Positions 7,806-17,384 of a stretch of 64,000 nt of DNA are shown here, piece by piece (position 1 is the first letter of the stretch; the number at the start of each line of letters is the position of its first letter). The translations under genes and the position numbers were made by a program. The notes beneath the pieces are model-generated. The model was not told where the DNA came from, did not search any database, and worked only from the letters and a program-made list of their open reading frames with translations. This DNA comes from Streptomyces sp. NBC_01775 (GTDB lineage Bacteria; Actinomycetota; Actinomycetes; Streptomycetales; Streptomycetaceae). The stretch is taken from NCBI RefSeq assembly GCF_035917675.1, contig NZ_CP109104.1:4402001-4466000 (forward strand). Reading direction: 5' to 3'.

Positions 7806-8540
7806 ATGCCGGGCGGCAGACTCACCCAGCAGGAACGCCAGCAGATCGCGCTGGGGCTGGCCGACGGCCTCCCCTACGCGGAGATCGCCAGACGCCTCGA
7901 CCGTCCGACCTCGACGATCACACGTGAGGTGATGCGCAACGGCGGCCCCACCGCCTACCGCGCCGACCTGGCCCACCGCGCCACCGAGCACCGCGCCCAC
8001 CGCCGCAGAAAGGCCGCGCCCCGGGACCCCAACACGCCCCCGCAGGCCCACGGACGCGATGCCGAAGCCGTACGCGAGTACGAGGAGACGTTCACCACCG
8101 TCTTCATGCAATCGGGCCTGCCCAAGATGACGGCCCGGGTACTGGCCAACCTCTACACCACCGACGCCGGCAGCCTCACCGCCTCCGAACTCGCCGGGCG
8201 CCTCCAGATCAGCCCGGCATCCGTCTCCAAAGCGGTCACGTTCCTCGAAAGCCAGGGCCTCATCCGCCGGGAACGCGACGAGCGCCGCCGCGAGCGCTAC
8301 GTCGTCGACGACGACGTCATGTACCAATCCATGATGGCCAGCGCCCGCGCCACCGCTCACCTCAGCGAGGTCGCCCGACAGGGCGTGGGCATCCTCGGCC
8401 CCAACACCCCGGCCGCCGCCCGCCTGGAGAACATCGCCCGCTTCGTCGACTTCGTCTCCGAGAGCATCGCCCGCGCCGCGGACCAAGCCCGCGAGATCCT
8501 CCACGCGAAGCCCGAAACGACCTCGGACAGCACTACCTGA
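7806..8540 (+). CDS. Transcriptional regulator with IS30-like HTH and MarR/GbsR winged helix
   Basis: 244 residues from the ATG with AAGGAGG 5 bases upstream; an in-frame ATG at 7791 is possible. Residues 5-65 form an HTH of the type found at the N-terminus of IS30 transposases (RLTQQERQQIALGLADGLPY, then IARRLDRPTSTITREVMRNGG). A MarR-like winged helix follows (LTASELAGRLQISPASVSK, then VTFLESQGLIRRERDERR). No transposase catalytic domain is present, so this is a regulator, not an IS30 fragment. It probably controls itself and the divergent DUF4097 gene through the CGTTGCAAT boxes. Confidence 0.85.
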   Translation: MPGGRLTQQERQQIALGLADGLPYAEIARRLDRPTSTITREVMRNGGPTAYRADLAHRATEHRAHRRRKAAPRDPNTPPQAHGRDAEAVREYEETFTTVFMQSGLPKMTARVLANLYTTDAGSLTASELAGRLQISPASVSKAVTFLESQGLIRRERDERRRERYVVDDDVMYQSMMASARATAHLSEVARQGVGILGPNTPAAARLENIARFVDFVSESIARAADQAREILHAKPETTSDSTT

Positions 8541-8667
8541 GCCACCTTCAGATCGCGGTCGGGCAGCCTCGGCGACCACCGCCGGGACATCGGCCAACTT
8601 CGGGACACACCCCAACCACCGGTACGCCTTCAACCACACCAACAACGCCGGCAAACCGCCGCAGCCT

Positions 8668-8859
8668 TAGGGTCTTTCGTTTGGATCATGCTGGGCTCGC
8701 GGGCCCCGGCACCGCGCCTCGCGGCGTTGTCGTCGGTCGCCGCTGCTCCGCAGGGTCCCCCAGCCTCCGGCCGGGAGGTGCCCCCACCCTCCTCCGCCTT
8801 GCGATGCACGGCACCGGACCCCGCTCCCTGATCCAGCCTGATCCAAACGAAAGACCCTA
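8668..8859. mobile_element. MITE-like element with 19 bp terminal inverted repeats
   Basis: A 188 bp unit (8670-8857) is bounded by GGGTCTTTCGTTTGGATCA and its exact reverse complement and is flanked on both sides by TA. The interior holds further hairpins (for example around CCTCCGGCCGGGAGG) and no ORF with coding character. The perfect terminal repeats and TA duplication fit a non-autonomous element mobilised by an IS630/Tc1-type transposase. No transposase is present in the window. From memory, similar ends recur in other Streptomyces genomes. Confidence 0.65.
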
Positions 8860-9313
8860 GCCCGCTCGGTCCTCGCCGTCGTCGTCCCGCTCGGCCGCGG
8901 TCGCGTTGCGCAGCGGGCGCAGGCCACCGCATGGCATGGCTGGAGAAGTCATGCCACTTGCGGTGTTCAATGACCGGTCGGTTACGGAGCTGTCCCAGTG
9001 GGCTGTGGCCGTGGAGATCCCGATGAGAGCTGCGGGAACCGGCGGTTCGGCGAGCGGCAGCTCGCATCGGCGCAGCGCTCCACATGGCTCTCGGGCCCCC
9101 ATTTCCCGGGGCGGACGGCGGTACGGGGACGGGTGGCGCCGTTGGGCTCGGGCGGTGCGTACCCGGCAGCGGCAACGCCCGTGACCCTGGTCGCCCGTAA
9201 CAGGCGTGTAAGACGGGCGGTCGGGCGTGAACATTCCCTGGGCCGGGCGGATCCAAGCACTCGTAACGCTCACTCGTGCCGGGCAGACGGCACCAACCGC
9301 TAAGGAAGAAACG
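8860..9313. other. Non-coding stretch upstream of a lipoprotein gene
   Basis: 454 bp without a supported gene. Short frames on both strands have no ribosome binding site. The part closest to 9314 should contain the lipoprotein promoter. Confidence 0.5.
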
Positions 9314-9787
9314 ATGCGCGCTCAGAAGCTCACCCTCACCGCCCTGGCCCTCGTCGCGGGTCTCTCGCTCACCGCCTGCGGGGGCAGCGAGGACTCCAAC
9401 GCGAGCAAGGACGCCTCCGGGTCCTCCTCCTCGAAGGTCGCGAATGAGTCGGAGGCGAAGTCCGGTGGCGGCAAGGGCCAGGGCAGCGGCGACGACGTGA
9501 AGACGCAGTCCGGCCGCAAGGGCGCCGCCAGCGGCACCTGGTTCGGCAACGTCAAATATCTCGCCCCGGGCAAGTACACGGTCAGCGACATGAAGGGCGT
9601 CGAGAAGGCATTCTTCACCTCCAAGACCACCAACATCCAGGGCGCCGGCGACATCTGCGGCGACGCCGACGGCCAGGCAGCCCAGAAGTGCACCGAAGCC
9701 GAACTCGAAGCCGCCTCCAAGAAGGGCGTCTCCGCAACCGTGAAGATCAAGAACGGCATCGCCGTCAGCGTCATCGAGGACCACTGA
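9314..9787 (+). CDS. Lipoprotein, single-domain paralogue of the 2708-3505 product
   Basis: 157 residues. Signal peptide with lipobox LTAC (Cys22), a Ser/Gly/Lys-rich spacer, then one copy of the domain found twice in the upstream paralogue (KYLAPGKYTVSDMKGVEKAF, then CGDADGQAAQKCTEAELEAA, then VKIKNGIAVSVIE). Two cysteines in the domain could form a disulfide. The start is the ATG at 9314 with AAGGAAGAA upstream. Probably exported and membrane anchored; function unknown. Confidence 0.85.
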   Translation: MRAQKLTLTALALVAGLSLTACGGSEDSNASKDASGSSSSKVANESEAKSGGGKGQGSGDDVKTQSGRKGAASGTWFGNVKYLAPGKYTVSDMKGVEKAFFTSKTTNIQGAGDICGDADGQAAQKCTEAELEAASKKGVSATVKIKNGIAVSVIEDH

Positions 9788-9899
9788 CGCCCGCGCCGGC
9801 CGCTGTCCGGATCAGCCATCAGCCCGTGCGCCCCCGTCCACAACCGCGGGGGGCGCCGAGGCCGGGCGGAACAGCGCGGCGATGCGGGGTCCGTACCCA

Positions 9900-9947
9900 G
9901 GACGACGTTTGTGAGGATGGGTCGCATGTCCGTTCCCGCTCAGCGGC
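9900..9947 (+). pseudogene. Leader and first codons of a GPP34 gene copy, truncated
   Basis: About 48 bp closely match the promoter-proximal region and first residues of the GPP34 gene at 19832-19879: GACGACGTTtGTgAGGAT, then the start codon at 9926 and MSVPAQR against MSVPSQR. After codon 8 the similarity stops and no GPP34 domain follows. It looks like the 5' stub of a lost paralogue. Confidence 0.45.
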
Positions 9948-10027
9948 GGTCAGCACCGACCGACGTACGGACGCCCGCACAGCTGACGGACCGCTCAGCC
10001 GCTCCGTCGCAGCACTCGGGTCTCGCG

Positions 10028-10090
10028 CGGCGCAGGTCGGCGCACGACGGCGCGGGTCGGCGCACGACGGGCGCGGGTCGGCGCACGACG
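10028..10090. repeat. Three tandem copies of a 20-21 bp unit
   Basis: Units of the form GCGCGGGTCGGCGCACGACG occur three times in a row, immediately before the stop codon of the DksA-type gene on the minus strand. No function is assigned. Confidence 0.8.
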
Positions 10091-10098
10091 GCTGTCGG

Positions 10099-10509
10099 TC
10101 AGCGGGGGTGGTGGGCGCGGGCAGCCGCGCAGCGTACGCAGGTGACGGCCGCCGGGCGTACCTCCAGGCGTTCCGCCGCGATCGGCTCGCCGCACACCTC
10201 GCACCGCCCGTACTCGCCCCGCTCCAGGCGTTCCCCCGCGCGGTCCAGCTCAGCCACCTGATCGTGCGCCTGCGCCAGCAGCGCGGCGACGTGGGCCCGC
10301 TCGAACGCGGTGCTGGCCCCCTCCGGGTCGTGCTCGTCGTCGACCGCCACCAGCGCGTTCGCCGCGACGATCGCGCCGAAGTCCCGCTCCAGCGCCTCGA
10401 TCCGCGCGCACGCAGCCGCCCGCTCGGCCGCCAGCCGCTCCCGGACAGCCTCCCGGACGGCCTCGCGCGCGGCGGACGGGAGCCCGGCACCGGAGGGGAA
10501 ATCGCTCAT
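10099..10509 (-). CDS. TraR/DksA family zinc-finger protein
   Basis: 136 residues. An acidic coiled-coil region (residues 15-85) is followed by the C-terminal zinc finger with C-x2-C-x17-C-x2-C spacing (CEVCGEPIAAERLEVRPAAV, then TCVRC). This is the DksA/TraR architecture that acts in the RNA polymerase secondary channel, or in actinobacteria often a general stress protein. The ATG at 10509 begins where similarity starts; the ribosome binding site is weak. Confidence 0.85.
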   Translation of the reverse strand: MSDFPSGAGLPSAAREAVREAVRERLAAERAAACARIEALERDFGAIVAANALVAVDDEHDPEGASTAFERAHVAALLAQAHDQVAELDRAGERLERGEYGRCEVCGEPIAAERLEVRPAAVTCVRCAAARAHHPR

Positions 10510-10562
10510 ACCCCGACAATGCCAGAGCCCGGACCCGCTACGCGTGCGAACGCCCCGCGGCC

Positions 10563-11414
10563 TCAGCACCGCTCGGCGCACACCAGGAAGATCCGGCGGA
10601 CGCCGGGGACGCTCCGCGGGGGCACCGGATCCTGCCAGCGGCCGTAGTTGGCGCTCGGATCGCCCGGCTGGACGACCTCGGCGGTGAAGCGGTGCCGGCC
10701 GAAGAGGGCTTCCGGCTCGTCCGTGCCGAACCGCCAGGGGCAGCCCCACCGGGCGAAGACGTCCAGCTGACCGCGTGCGTGGGACAAGGTCAGCGCTTCG
10801 GAGTTGACCAGATCCCCCGCCACCAGACTGCCGGCGGCGGTGATCGTGCGGATGCGCTGGAGCAGACGGTGCACCTCGTCCTCGTGGAGGTACGGGAGCA
10901 CGCCTTCAAGGAGCCACACCGAGGGCGCTTTCGCCTCGTATCCCGCCTCTTCCAGGCGGCGCTCCCAGCCCGGCGCTGTCAGATCGGCGGCGACCATCCG
11001 GTGCGCCACCCGGGGGCGCACCCCGGCGAGCCGGTCTCGTTTGTAGTCCAGCACGGACGGGCGGTCGATCTCGAAGTAGCGCACGTTTGGCGGCCATTCG
11101 AGCCGGTAGGGCCGCGAGTCCACCCCCGAAGCGGCGGACACGATCTGCGCGTGGTCCTGGGACGCGCGCTGGAGAAGGTCGTCGAAGAAGCGGGTGCGGA
11201 TGGCGTTGACGTCGAGGGAGTCGGGCATGGCGCGCCGTCGGTGCGGCGGGAAGGTCGCCCCCCGCACCTCGTCCAGCAGCTTCGGTCCCTCCTCGCCGCA
11301 CAGGTCCTGTGCGTACGGGTCCGTGTAGAGCCGGTCCGGTCGGCGGCTCTCCAGTGCCCGCATCGCCGCGGTCAGCAGCGCTGTACGCCCCACCGCGTCC
11401 ATGGTTTCGGTCAT
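10563..11414 (-). CDS. SAM-dependent methyltransferase, TIGR00027 / LCM-like family
   Basis: 283 residues. The fold and motifs of the Ppm1/leucine-carboxyl-methyltransferase-like family are visible: N-terminal RTALLTAAMRALESRRPDRL, VSAASGVDSRPYRLEWP (motif I region), YFEIDRPSVLDYKRDRL (acidic ribose-binding residue) and SVWLLEGVLPYL. Members methylate carboxyl or hydroxyl groups of polyketides and other metabolites. It lies next to a second methyltransferase and the phenazine genes, so it may tailor the phenazine; this is inferred from position. The start is the ATG at 11414 with GGAAAGGG upstream. Confidence 0.85.
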   Translation of the reverse strand: MTETMDAVGRTALLTAAMRALESRRPDRLYTDPYAQDLCGEEGPKLLDEVRGATFPPHRRRAMPDSLDVNAIRTRFFDDLLQRASQDHAQIVSAASGVDSRPYRLEWPPNVRYFEIDRPSVLDYKRDRLAGVRPRVAHRMVAADLTAPGWERRLEEAGYEAKAPSVWLLEGVLPYLHEDEVHRLLQRIRTITAAGSLVAGDLVNSEALTLSHARGQLDVFARWGCPWRFGTDEPEALFGRHRFTAEVVQPGDPSANYGRWQDPVPPRSVPGVRRIFLVCAERC

Positions 11415-11494
11415 GACGCCCTTTCCGGCCGCCGGCTTCCGGCCGCCGATCAGCGGTGCCGACGTCCGATTCCCCTCGTCGGCACGTCCCCCTC

Positions 11495-11515
11495 CCGGGC
11501 ACGGTGGGTGCCCGG
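11495..11515 (-). terminator. Hairpin directly after the Methyltransf_2 gene
   Basis: CCGGGCAC (11495-11502) pairs with GTGCCCGG (11508-11515), adjoining the stop codon of the minus-strand methyltransferase. No U-run; a likely GC-rich Streptomyces terminator or RNA stabiliser. Confidence 0.45.
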
Positions 11516-12565
11516 TCAAACCTCCTCGGCCATGGCCTCGATGATCGACGCGTGCGCGGAGACGGTCCGCACCCGGCACACGGTCAGCCCCGCCCGCGCG
11601 AGGAGCTCCTCGTACTCCCCGCGCGTCCGCCCCTTCCCGTTGAGTACGGTCATCATCAGCATGTCGTGGGTCTTGCCGGGGTGCGGCTCGTTCCCCTCCG
11701 GGATCAGCCCGTTGACGACCAGCACCCGGCCACCGGCCGCAGCCGCACGGCCGCAGGTGCGCAGGATCCGCACGCACTCCTCGTCCGGCCAGCTGGCCAG
11801 CACGTGTTTCAGCAGGTAGACATCGGCGCCCGCCGGAACCGAGGTGAAGAAGTCGCCCGCCTCCACCCGCCAGCGCCCGGCCAGCTCGGGGGTGTCGAGC
11901 ACGTGCCCGGCGACCACGGACTCCAGGTCGAACAGCGTGCCCGTCACGTGTGGATTGCGCAGCAGGACCGCCCGCAGCAGCCCGCCGCGTCCGCCGCCCA
12001 CGTCGACAACGCTCCGCGCGGCGGAGAAGTCGTAGGCGTCCGCGACCTCGTTGCTCAGCGCCCGCGAGAACGCCGCCATGCCGGAGTGGAACGCGGCGCC
12101 CAGCTCGGGGTCGGCCGCCAGGTGGTCGTAGAAGGGGAGACCGTAGAGCTGCTCGAAGGCCGTGCCACCGGTGCGTACCGCGTCCGGCAGCCGGGCCGCC
12201 GAGAGCCAGAAGATGTCCTCGCCGCGCGTCATGACGTAGTCGCGCAGGGAGCCCTCGACGTCCGTGCGCAACGGCTGGGCGAGCGGGGTGAGGTGGAAGC
12301 GGCCGGTCGCGTCCTGCCGGAAGACGCCCTTCGTCGCGAGGAAGCGCAACAGCCGCCGCAGGTGGGGGCCGTGCGCCCGCGCCGTCTGAGCGAGTTCCTC
12401 CGCGGTGCGCGGGCCGTTCGCCAGGTGATCGGCGATGCCCAGGCGCGCCGCGGTCTGGAGGGCGGCCGAGTAGAGGTAGCCGAAGGACAGCTCCAGCAAC
12501 CGACCGGCCGGGTCCTCGGAGACCGCCTGGGTGGCCGGGTCGTCGGGACGGGCGGCGCTGGTCAT
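11516..12565 (-). CDS. Methyltransf_2 family methyltransferase (PhzM-like)
   Basis: 349 residues. The N-terminal winged-helix dimerisation domain (LSFGYLYSAALQTAARLGIA, then DHLANGPRTAEELA) precedes a class I SAM domain with VVDVGGGRGGLLRAVL (motif I), TLFDLESVV, and the motif LLKHVLASWPDEECVRILR ahead of GGRVLVVNGLIPEG. This is the acetylserotonin/small-molecule methyltransferase family that includes the pyocyanin enzyme PhzM. It is divergent from phzA/B, so N- or O-methylation of a phenazine is the likely role. The start is the ATG at 12565 with AAAGGGG about 9 bases upstream. The substrate is inferred. Confidence 0.88.
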   Translation of the reverse strand: MTSAARPDDPATQAVSEDPAGRLLELSFGYLYSAALQTAARLGIADHLANGPRTAEELAQTARAHGPHLRRLLRFLATKGVFRQDATGRFHLTPLAQPLRTDVEGSLRDYVMTRGEDIFWLSAARLPDAVRTGGTAFEQLYGLPFYDHLAADPELGAAFHSGMAAFSRALSNEVADAYDFSAARSVVDVGGGRGGLLRAVLLRNPHVTGTLFDLESVVAGHVLDTPELAGRWRVEAGDFFTSVPAGADVYLLKHVLASWPDEECVRILRTCGRAAAAGGRVLVVNGLIPEGNEPHPGKTHDMLMMTVLNGKGRTRGEYEELLARAGLTVCRVRTVSAHASIIEAMAEEV

Positions 12566-12585
12566 CGACTGGGTCCCCTTTCGTC

Positions 12586-12603
12586 GCGCGGACTTGTCCG
12601 CGC
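12586..12603. promoter_or_regulatory. 18 bp palindrome GCGCGGACttGTCCGCGC
   Basis: Perfect 8-2-8 inverted repeat about 20 bp upstream of the methyltransferase start in the divergent phenazine promoter region. It could be an operator or an RNA hairpin in the leader. Confidence 0.4.
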
Positions 12604-12624
12604 TACGTCGTGGCGGCGTCGCGT

Positions 12625-12700
12625 CCTGCCGAGAGCGTCGCGATCTGCCGAGAACGTGCGTCCCGCCGAGAGCGTGCGCCTTGCCGAGAGCGTCGCGACC
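12625..12700. repeat. Four imperfect tandem repeats (about 19 bp) in the divergent phz promoter region
   Basis: Units with core TGCCGAGAGCGT begin near 12627, 12646, 12664 and 12682. The rest of the 337 bp gap (12566-12902) between the methyltransferase and phzA/B holds no gene. Regularly spaced direct repeats at this place could bind a pathway regulator; none is encoded within the cluster. Confidence 0.55.
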
Positions 12701-12902
12701 GCTGTCGCGCGGTGCGGCCTCAGCCTGCGGCGTGCGGATCGCGCGGTGGTCGAGGAGCGCATGAAAGACGGCGCAGCGGGGGTGGCGGGGCGGCATCGAC
12801 TGTGCATCGTGCGCACGTCGAGTCCGCGACGAGCCCGTTCGTGAAAGATCGGCCCACTCCGTACCAGGTTCCCGCACCCCCCGGTCCGCAAGGAGGCTTC
12901 CC

Positions 12903-13406
12903 ATGGCCGACTCAACCCCCCGCACCGTGGCACAGGGCTTCGCCGACGCCGCTGAGCGGCGCCGCGCCAACCGCGCGACGGTCGAGAAGTATCTGGAGTA
13001 CACCAAGGGTCCGAACCGGCTGCGCCGGCACGAGCTGTTCGCCGAGGACGGCAGCGGCGGTCTGTGGACCAACGACACCGGCGCCCCGATCGAGATCAAG
13101 GGCCGCGAGCGCCTGGCCGAGCACGCGGTCTGGTCGCTGAAGTGCTTCCCGGACTGGGAGTGGTACAACATCCAGGTCTTCGAGACACAGGACCCGGGCT
13201 TCTTCTGGGTCGAGTGCGACGGGCACGGGAAGATCAACTTCCCGGGTTACCCCGAGGGTTACTACGAGAACCACTTCCTCCACTCGTTCCGCTTCGACGA
13301 GGACGGGAAGATCCGGCAGAACCGGGAGTTCATGAACCCGTTCGAGCAGCTGCGCGCGCTCGGAATCCCGGTGCCGACGGTCCGCCGCGACGGCATCCCC
13401 ACCTGA
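12903..13406 (+). CDS. phzB: Phenazine biosynthesis protein PhzA/PhzB
   Basis: 167 residues, an NTF2-fold (SnoaL-like) protein. PhzA/B catalyses or promotes the pairwise condensation of two ketone intermediates that builds the tricycle. Strongly recognisable blocks are RRHELFAEDGSGGLWTNDTG, ERLAEHAVWSLKCFPDWEW, PGFFWVECDGHGKINFPGYP and REFMNPFEQLRALGIPVP. Arg, His, Ser and Glu residues known to line the PhzA/B pocket are at the corresponding places. The start is an ATG with AAGGAGG 6 bases upstream. Pseudomonas has two copies, phzA and phzB; only one is present here. It is the first gene of the phz operon. Confidence 0.93.
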   Translation: MADSTPRTVAQGFADAAERRRANRATVEKYLEYTKGPNRLRRHELFAEDGSGGLWTNDTGAPIEIKGRERLAEHAVWSLKCFPDWEWYNIQVFETQDPGFFWVECDGHGKINFPGYPEGYYENHFLHSFRFDEDGKIRQNREFMNPFEQLRALGIPVPTVRRDGIPT

Positions 13407-13497
13407 CCCCCGCAAGGGCCCTCCCCCCCCCACAGGCCCCCGCAGGGGGCACCGCGAGCGACTCCGGGCCGGCCGACCGCAACAGCCCGGCAGGCGC

Positions 13498-13543
13498 GGT
13501 GAGTTCCACCGCACGACAGAGGTGAGTTCCACCGCAAGACAGA
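13498..13543. repeat. Tandem duplication of a 23 bp hairpin unit between phzB and phzD
   Basis: Unit 13498-13520 is repeated at 13521-13543 with one mismatch. Each unit contains GGTGagttcCACC, a small hairpin. It lies in the 152 bp gap before phzD, where it could modulate downstream expression. Confidence 0.7.
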
Positions 13544-13558
13544 AAGGCGCCCGCGCCT

Positions 13559-14194
13559 ATGCCAGGCATTCCGCCCATCGAGTCCTACCCGCTTCCCTCC
13601 CCCCACGAGCTGCCGGCCAACACGGCCGAGTGGGCCGTGGACCCGAACCGGGCGGTACTGCTCATCCATGACATGCAGCGGTACTTCCTGGCGCCGTTCC
13701 CCGGCACCGTGCGCGCGGAACTCCTCGGCAACGTCGCGCGGTTACGCGAACGCTGCGCCGCCTCGGGCGTGCCCGTCGCCTACACCACCCAGCCCGGCCG
13801 TATGAGTGTCCGGGACCGCGGGCTGCTCATGGACTTCTGGGGGCCGGGGATGCGCGCGTCGGCCGACGACCGTCAGGTGGCCGACGAGCTGGCCCCCGCC
13901 GAGGGCGACTGGCTGCTCACCAAGTGGCGCTACAGCGCCTTCTTCCGCTCACCCCTGCTGCGGCGGCTGCGCGAGACAGGCCGTGACCAGCTCATTCTGT
14001 GCGGCGTATACGCGCACGTGGGCGTGCTGGCGACCGCGATGGAGGCGTACGCGAACGACATCCGGACGTTCCTGGTCGCCGACGCCGTCGCCGACTTCTC
14101 GTGGGACCGCCACCGGATGGCCCTCACGTACGCGGCGGAGCGCTGCGCCATGGTCGTCTCCGCCGAACAGCTTCTCGCGGAGGTCTCGCCGTGA
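13559..14194 (+). CDS. phzD: PhzD, isochorismatase-type 2-amino-2-deoxyisochorismate hydrolase
   Basis: 211 residues. PhzD hydrolyses 2-amino-2-deoxyisochorismate (ADIC) to trans-2,3-dihydro-3-hydroxyanthranilate and pyruvate. It aligns end to end with the Pseudomonas enzyme: [35 protein letters not shown] (catalytic Asp), [13 protein letters not shown] (catalytic Lys) and [20 protein letters not shown]. The usual Cys of cysteine hydrolases is naturally replaced in PhzD. Codon 62 is TTA (13742-13744), so translation should need the bldA tRNA. The start ATG has AAAGGCG upstream. The stop overlaps the GTG of phzE. Confidence 0.95.
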   Translation: MPGIPPIESYPLPSPHELPANTAEWAVDPNRAVLLIHDMQRYFLAPFPGTVRAELLGNVARLRERCAASGVPVAYTTQPGRMSVRDRGLLMDFWGPGMRASADDRQVADELAPAEGDWLLTKWRYSAFFRSPLLRRLRETGRDQLILCGVYAHVGVLATAMEAYANDIRTFLVADAVADFSWDRHRMALTYAAERCAMVVSAEQLLAEVSP

Positions 14195-16254
14195 GCGGGG
14201 GGCTGTTCGAGCGGGTGCTCAGCGACCCGTCCACGCCGTTCGCCCTCCTCCACCGCCCGCCCCGCACCGGCCCCGACCAGCTGGACGTGCTCGTCGGGCC
14301 GGTCTCCACTCCCCCGACGCTGGCGCGGATACCGCTCCCGGCGCCCCCGGACCCGTCCCCGTCCCCGGGCCCGGACCTGGACCTGGAAAGTCCCGGGGCG
14401 CCGGGGTGGCCGGGCGGCGCCGCGTCCGCCGGCGCTCCCGGGGGCGAAGGGGACCGTCACGAGGTGCTCGTCCTCATCCCCTACCGCCAGATCACCGAAC
14501 GCGGCTACGCCTGCGTCGACGACGCCACGCCGCTCGTCGCGCTGACGGTCGCGGGCCAGGAGACGCTCCCGCTCGCCGAGGCGCTGCCCCGGCTGCCGCG
14601 CGCGGCGACCACGCTCGTGAACCGGCGCTTCGTCCCCGGCGACACGGAGTACGCGGACACCGTGCGCCGCGTCGTCACCGACGTGATCGGCCGCGGGGAG
14701 GGCGCGAACTTCGTCGTCAAGCGCGACTTCGTCGCCGACATCACCGACTACTCCACCGAGCGCGCCCTCGCCTTCTTCCGCCGTCTCCTGGAGAGCGAGT
14801 CGGGGGCCTACTGGACGTTCCTCGTCCACACCGGGGAGCGCACGCTGGTGGGCTCCAGCCCGGAGCGGCACATCAGCCTGCGGGACGGCACAGCGGTGAT
14901 GAACCCGGTCAGCGGCACGTACCGCTATCCGCCCACCGGCCCGGAACTCGCCGGTGTCCTGGACTTCCTGGCCGACCGCAAGGAGGCCGAGGAGCTGTAC
15001 ATGGTCGTGGACGAAGAGCTGAAGATGATGGCGCGGGTCTGCGAACGGGGCGGGCGCCTGGCCGGGCCGTACCTGAAGGAGATGGCCCGGCTGGCCCACA
15101 CCGAGTACTTCATCGAGGGGCACACCGGGCGGGGCGTTCGCGAGATCCTGCGCGAGACGCTGTTCGCGCCGACCGTGACCGGCAGTCCCCTTCAGAGCGC
15201 GGCCCGGGTCATCTCCCAGTACGAGGGACAGGGACGCGGCTACTACAGCGGAGTCGCGGCCCTCATCGGCCGGGACGCGCGCGGCGGCCGGACGCTGGAC
15301 TCCGCGATCCTCATCCGGACCGCCGACATCGACGCCACCGGGGAGGTCCGCATCGGCGTCGGTGCCACCCTCGTACGCCATTCGGACCCGGCGTCCGAGG
15401 CGGCCGAGACCCGGGCCAAGGCGGCGGGGCTCATCGCGGCGCTGGAGTCCGGCCGGTCCCGCTCGTTCGCCGCACACCCGAGCGTCCGCGGCGCGCTCGC
15501 CCGGCGCAACGAGCCACTCGCGGACTTCTGGCTCAGCGAGGCGGGGGCGGAGACGGAAGCGGAGGCGGAGGCGGAAGCGGAAGCGGAAAGGGAAACGGAA
15601 GCGGAGACGGAGGCGGAGGCGGAGACGACGCGGGCGTCGGCGTCCCGACCGTCCCTGCCGGGCGCCGGCGGTCTGGACGGCCGCAGTGTCCTGGTCGTCG
15701 ACATGGAGGACACCTTCACGGCGATGATCGCCCTCCAGCTGCGCTCTCTCGGCCTGAGCGTGACGCTCCGCCGGTACGACGAGGATGCCGAGTTCGACGC
15801 CTGGGACCTGGTCGTGATGGGACCGGGCCCCGGCGACCCCCGGGACCTCTCCGGTCCCAGGATGGCCCGTCTCCATGCCGCGATCGATACCTTGCTCCAG
15901 CGGCAGCGCCCGTTCGTCGCCGTCTGCCTGAGCCATCAGGCCCTGAGCCGGCGACTCGGATTCCCGCTGTTCCGCCGGGACGCCCCCCATCAGGGCGTAC
16001 AGCGGGAGATCGACCTGTTCGGCGTCCGCGAACGCGTCGGCTTCTACAACACGTTCGCCGCCCGCGCCCAGCACGACAAGACGGATGTCGACGGCGTGGG
16101 CGTGGTGGAGGCCGCCCGGGATCCGAAGACGCACGAGATCCACGCGCTGCGCGGGCCGCATTTCGCGTCGATGCAGTTCCACGCCGAGTCGGCCCTCACC
16201 CAGGGCGGCCCGCGCATCGTGGGCCAGGCCCTTCGGACCGCGCTGGAACGGTGA
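14191..16254 (+). CDS. phzE: PhzE, ADIC synthase (chorismate-binding domain fused to glutamine amidotransferase)
   Basis: 687 residues. PhzE converts chorismate and glutamine to ADIC, the committed step. Residues 1-440 are the anthranilate synthase I-like domain ([21 protein letters not shown], [48 protein letters not shown]). Residues about 490-687 are a class I glutamine amidotransferase with nucleophile Cys in [18 protein letters not shown] and the His-Glu pair in MQFHAESAL. Between them lies an unusual Glu-Ala/Glu-Thr repeat linker (about residues 449-481) encoded by tandem 6 bp units. The start is the GTG overlapping the phzD stop (GTGA), implying coupling. Confidence 0.95.
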   Translation: MSGGLFERVLSDPSTPFALLHRPPRTGPDQLDVLVGPVSTPPTLARIPLPAPPDPSPSPGPDLDLESPGAPGWPGGAASAGAPGGEGDRHEVLVLIPYRQITERGYACVDDATPLVALTVAGQETLPLAEALPRLPRAATTLVNRRFVPGDTEYADTVRRVVTDVIGRGEGANFVVKRDFVADITDYSTERALAFFRRLLESESGAYWTFLVHTGERTLVGSSPERHISLRDGTAVMNPVSGTYRYPPTGPELAGVLDFLADRKEAEELYMVVDEELKMMARVCERGGRLAGPYLKEMARLAHTEYFIEGHTGRGVREILRETLFAPTVTGSPLQSAARVISQYEGQGRGYYSGVAALIGRDARGGRTLDSAILIRTADIDATGEVRIGVGATLVRHSDPASEAAETRAKAAGLIAALESGRSRSFAAHPSVRGALARRNEPLADFWLSEAGAETEAEAEAEAEAERETEAETEAEAETTRASASRPSLPGAGGLDGRSVLVVDMEDTFTAMIALQLRSLGLSVTLRRYDEDAEFDAWDLVVMGPGPGDPRDLSGPRMARLHAAIDTLLQRQRPFVAVCLSHQALSRRLGFPLFRRDAPHQGVQREIDLFGVRERVGFYNTFAARAQHDKTDVDGVGVVEAARDPKTHEIHALRGPHFASMQFHAESALTQGGPRIVGQALRTALER

Positions 16255-16281
16255 CCTCCGGCCCCCGGCCCCGACGCCGGG

Positions 16282-16372
16282 ACGCCGGCCCAGGCCCCAG
16301 CTCCGGCCCCAGTTCCGGCCCCAGCTCCGGCCCCGACCCCGGCCCCGGCCCCGACCCAGGCCCCGGTCCGAT
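16282..16372. repeat. CCGGCCCCAG/CCCCGA-type repeats between phzE and phzF
   Basis: Degenerate tandem units of about 12 bp (CAGCTCCGGCCC, CAGTTCCGGCCC, then GACCCCGGCCCC). They fill most of the 182 bp gap between phzE and phzF. No gene is seen in the gap. Confidence 0.75.
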
Positions 16373-16436
16373 GACAGCGCCGACCCGCGCCGACCCTCCC
16401 CCTCACCCCGCTCTCTCCCCCCGCTTGGAGGCCCCG

Positions 16437-17384
<948 letters not shown>

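Noticed and set aside
7806..8010. IS30-like N-terminal HTH taken as a transposase fragment
   Set aside because: The frame continues into an intact MarR/GbsR-type winged helix with good start signals, and no DDE residues or terminal repeats are present.
8900..9200. Possible remnant gene reading MAGEVMPLAVFNDRSVTELS on the plus strand
   Set aside because: Codon use and a ribosome binding site are lacking and no family is recognised, so it was left as non-coding.
10028..10090. Regular repeats that might suggest a CRISPR array
   Set aside because: Units of 20-21 bp are directly adjacent with no spacers and there are no cas genes; the same applies to the other tandem repeats in the window.
13930..16182. 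Minus-strand frame of 750 codons opposite phzE
   Set aside because: No domain, and composition typical of an antisense shadow; phzD and phzE on the plus strand are unmistakable.
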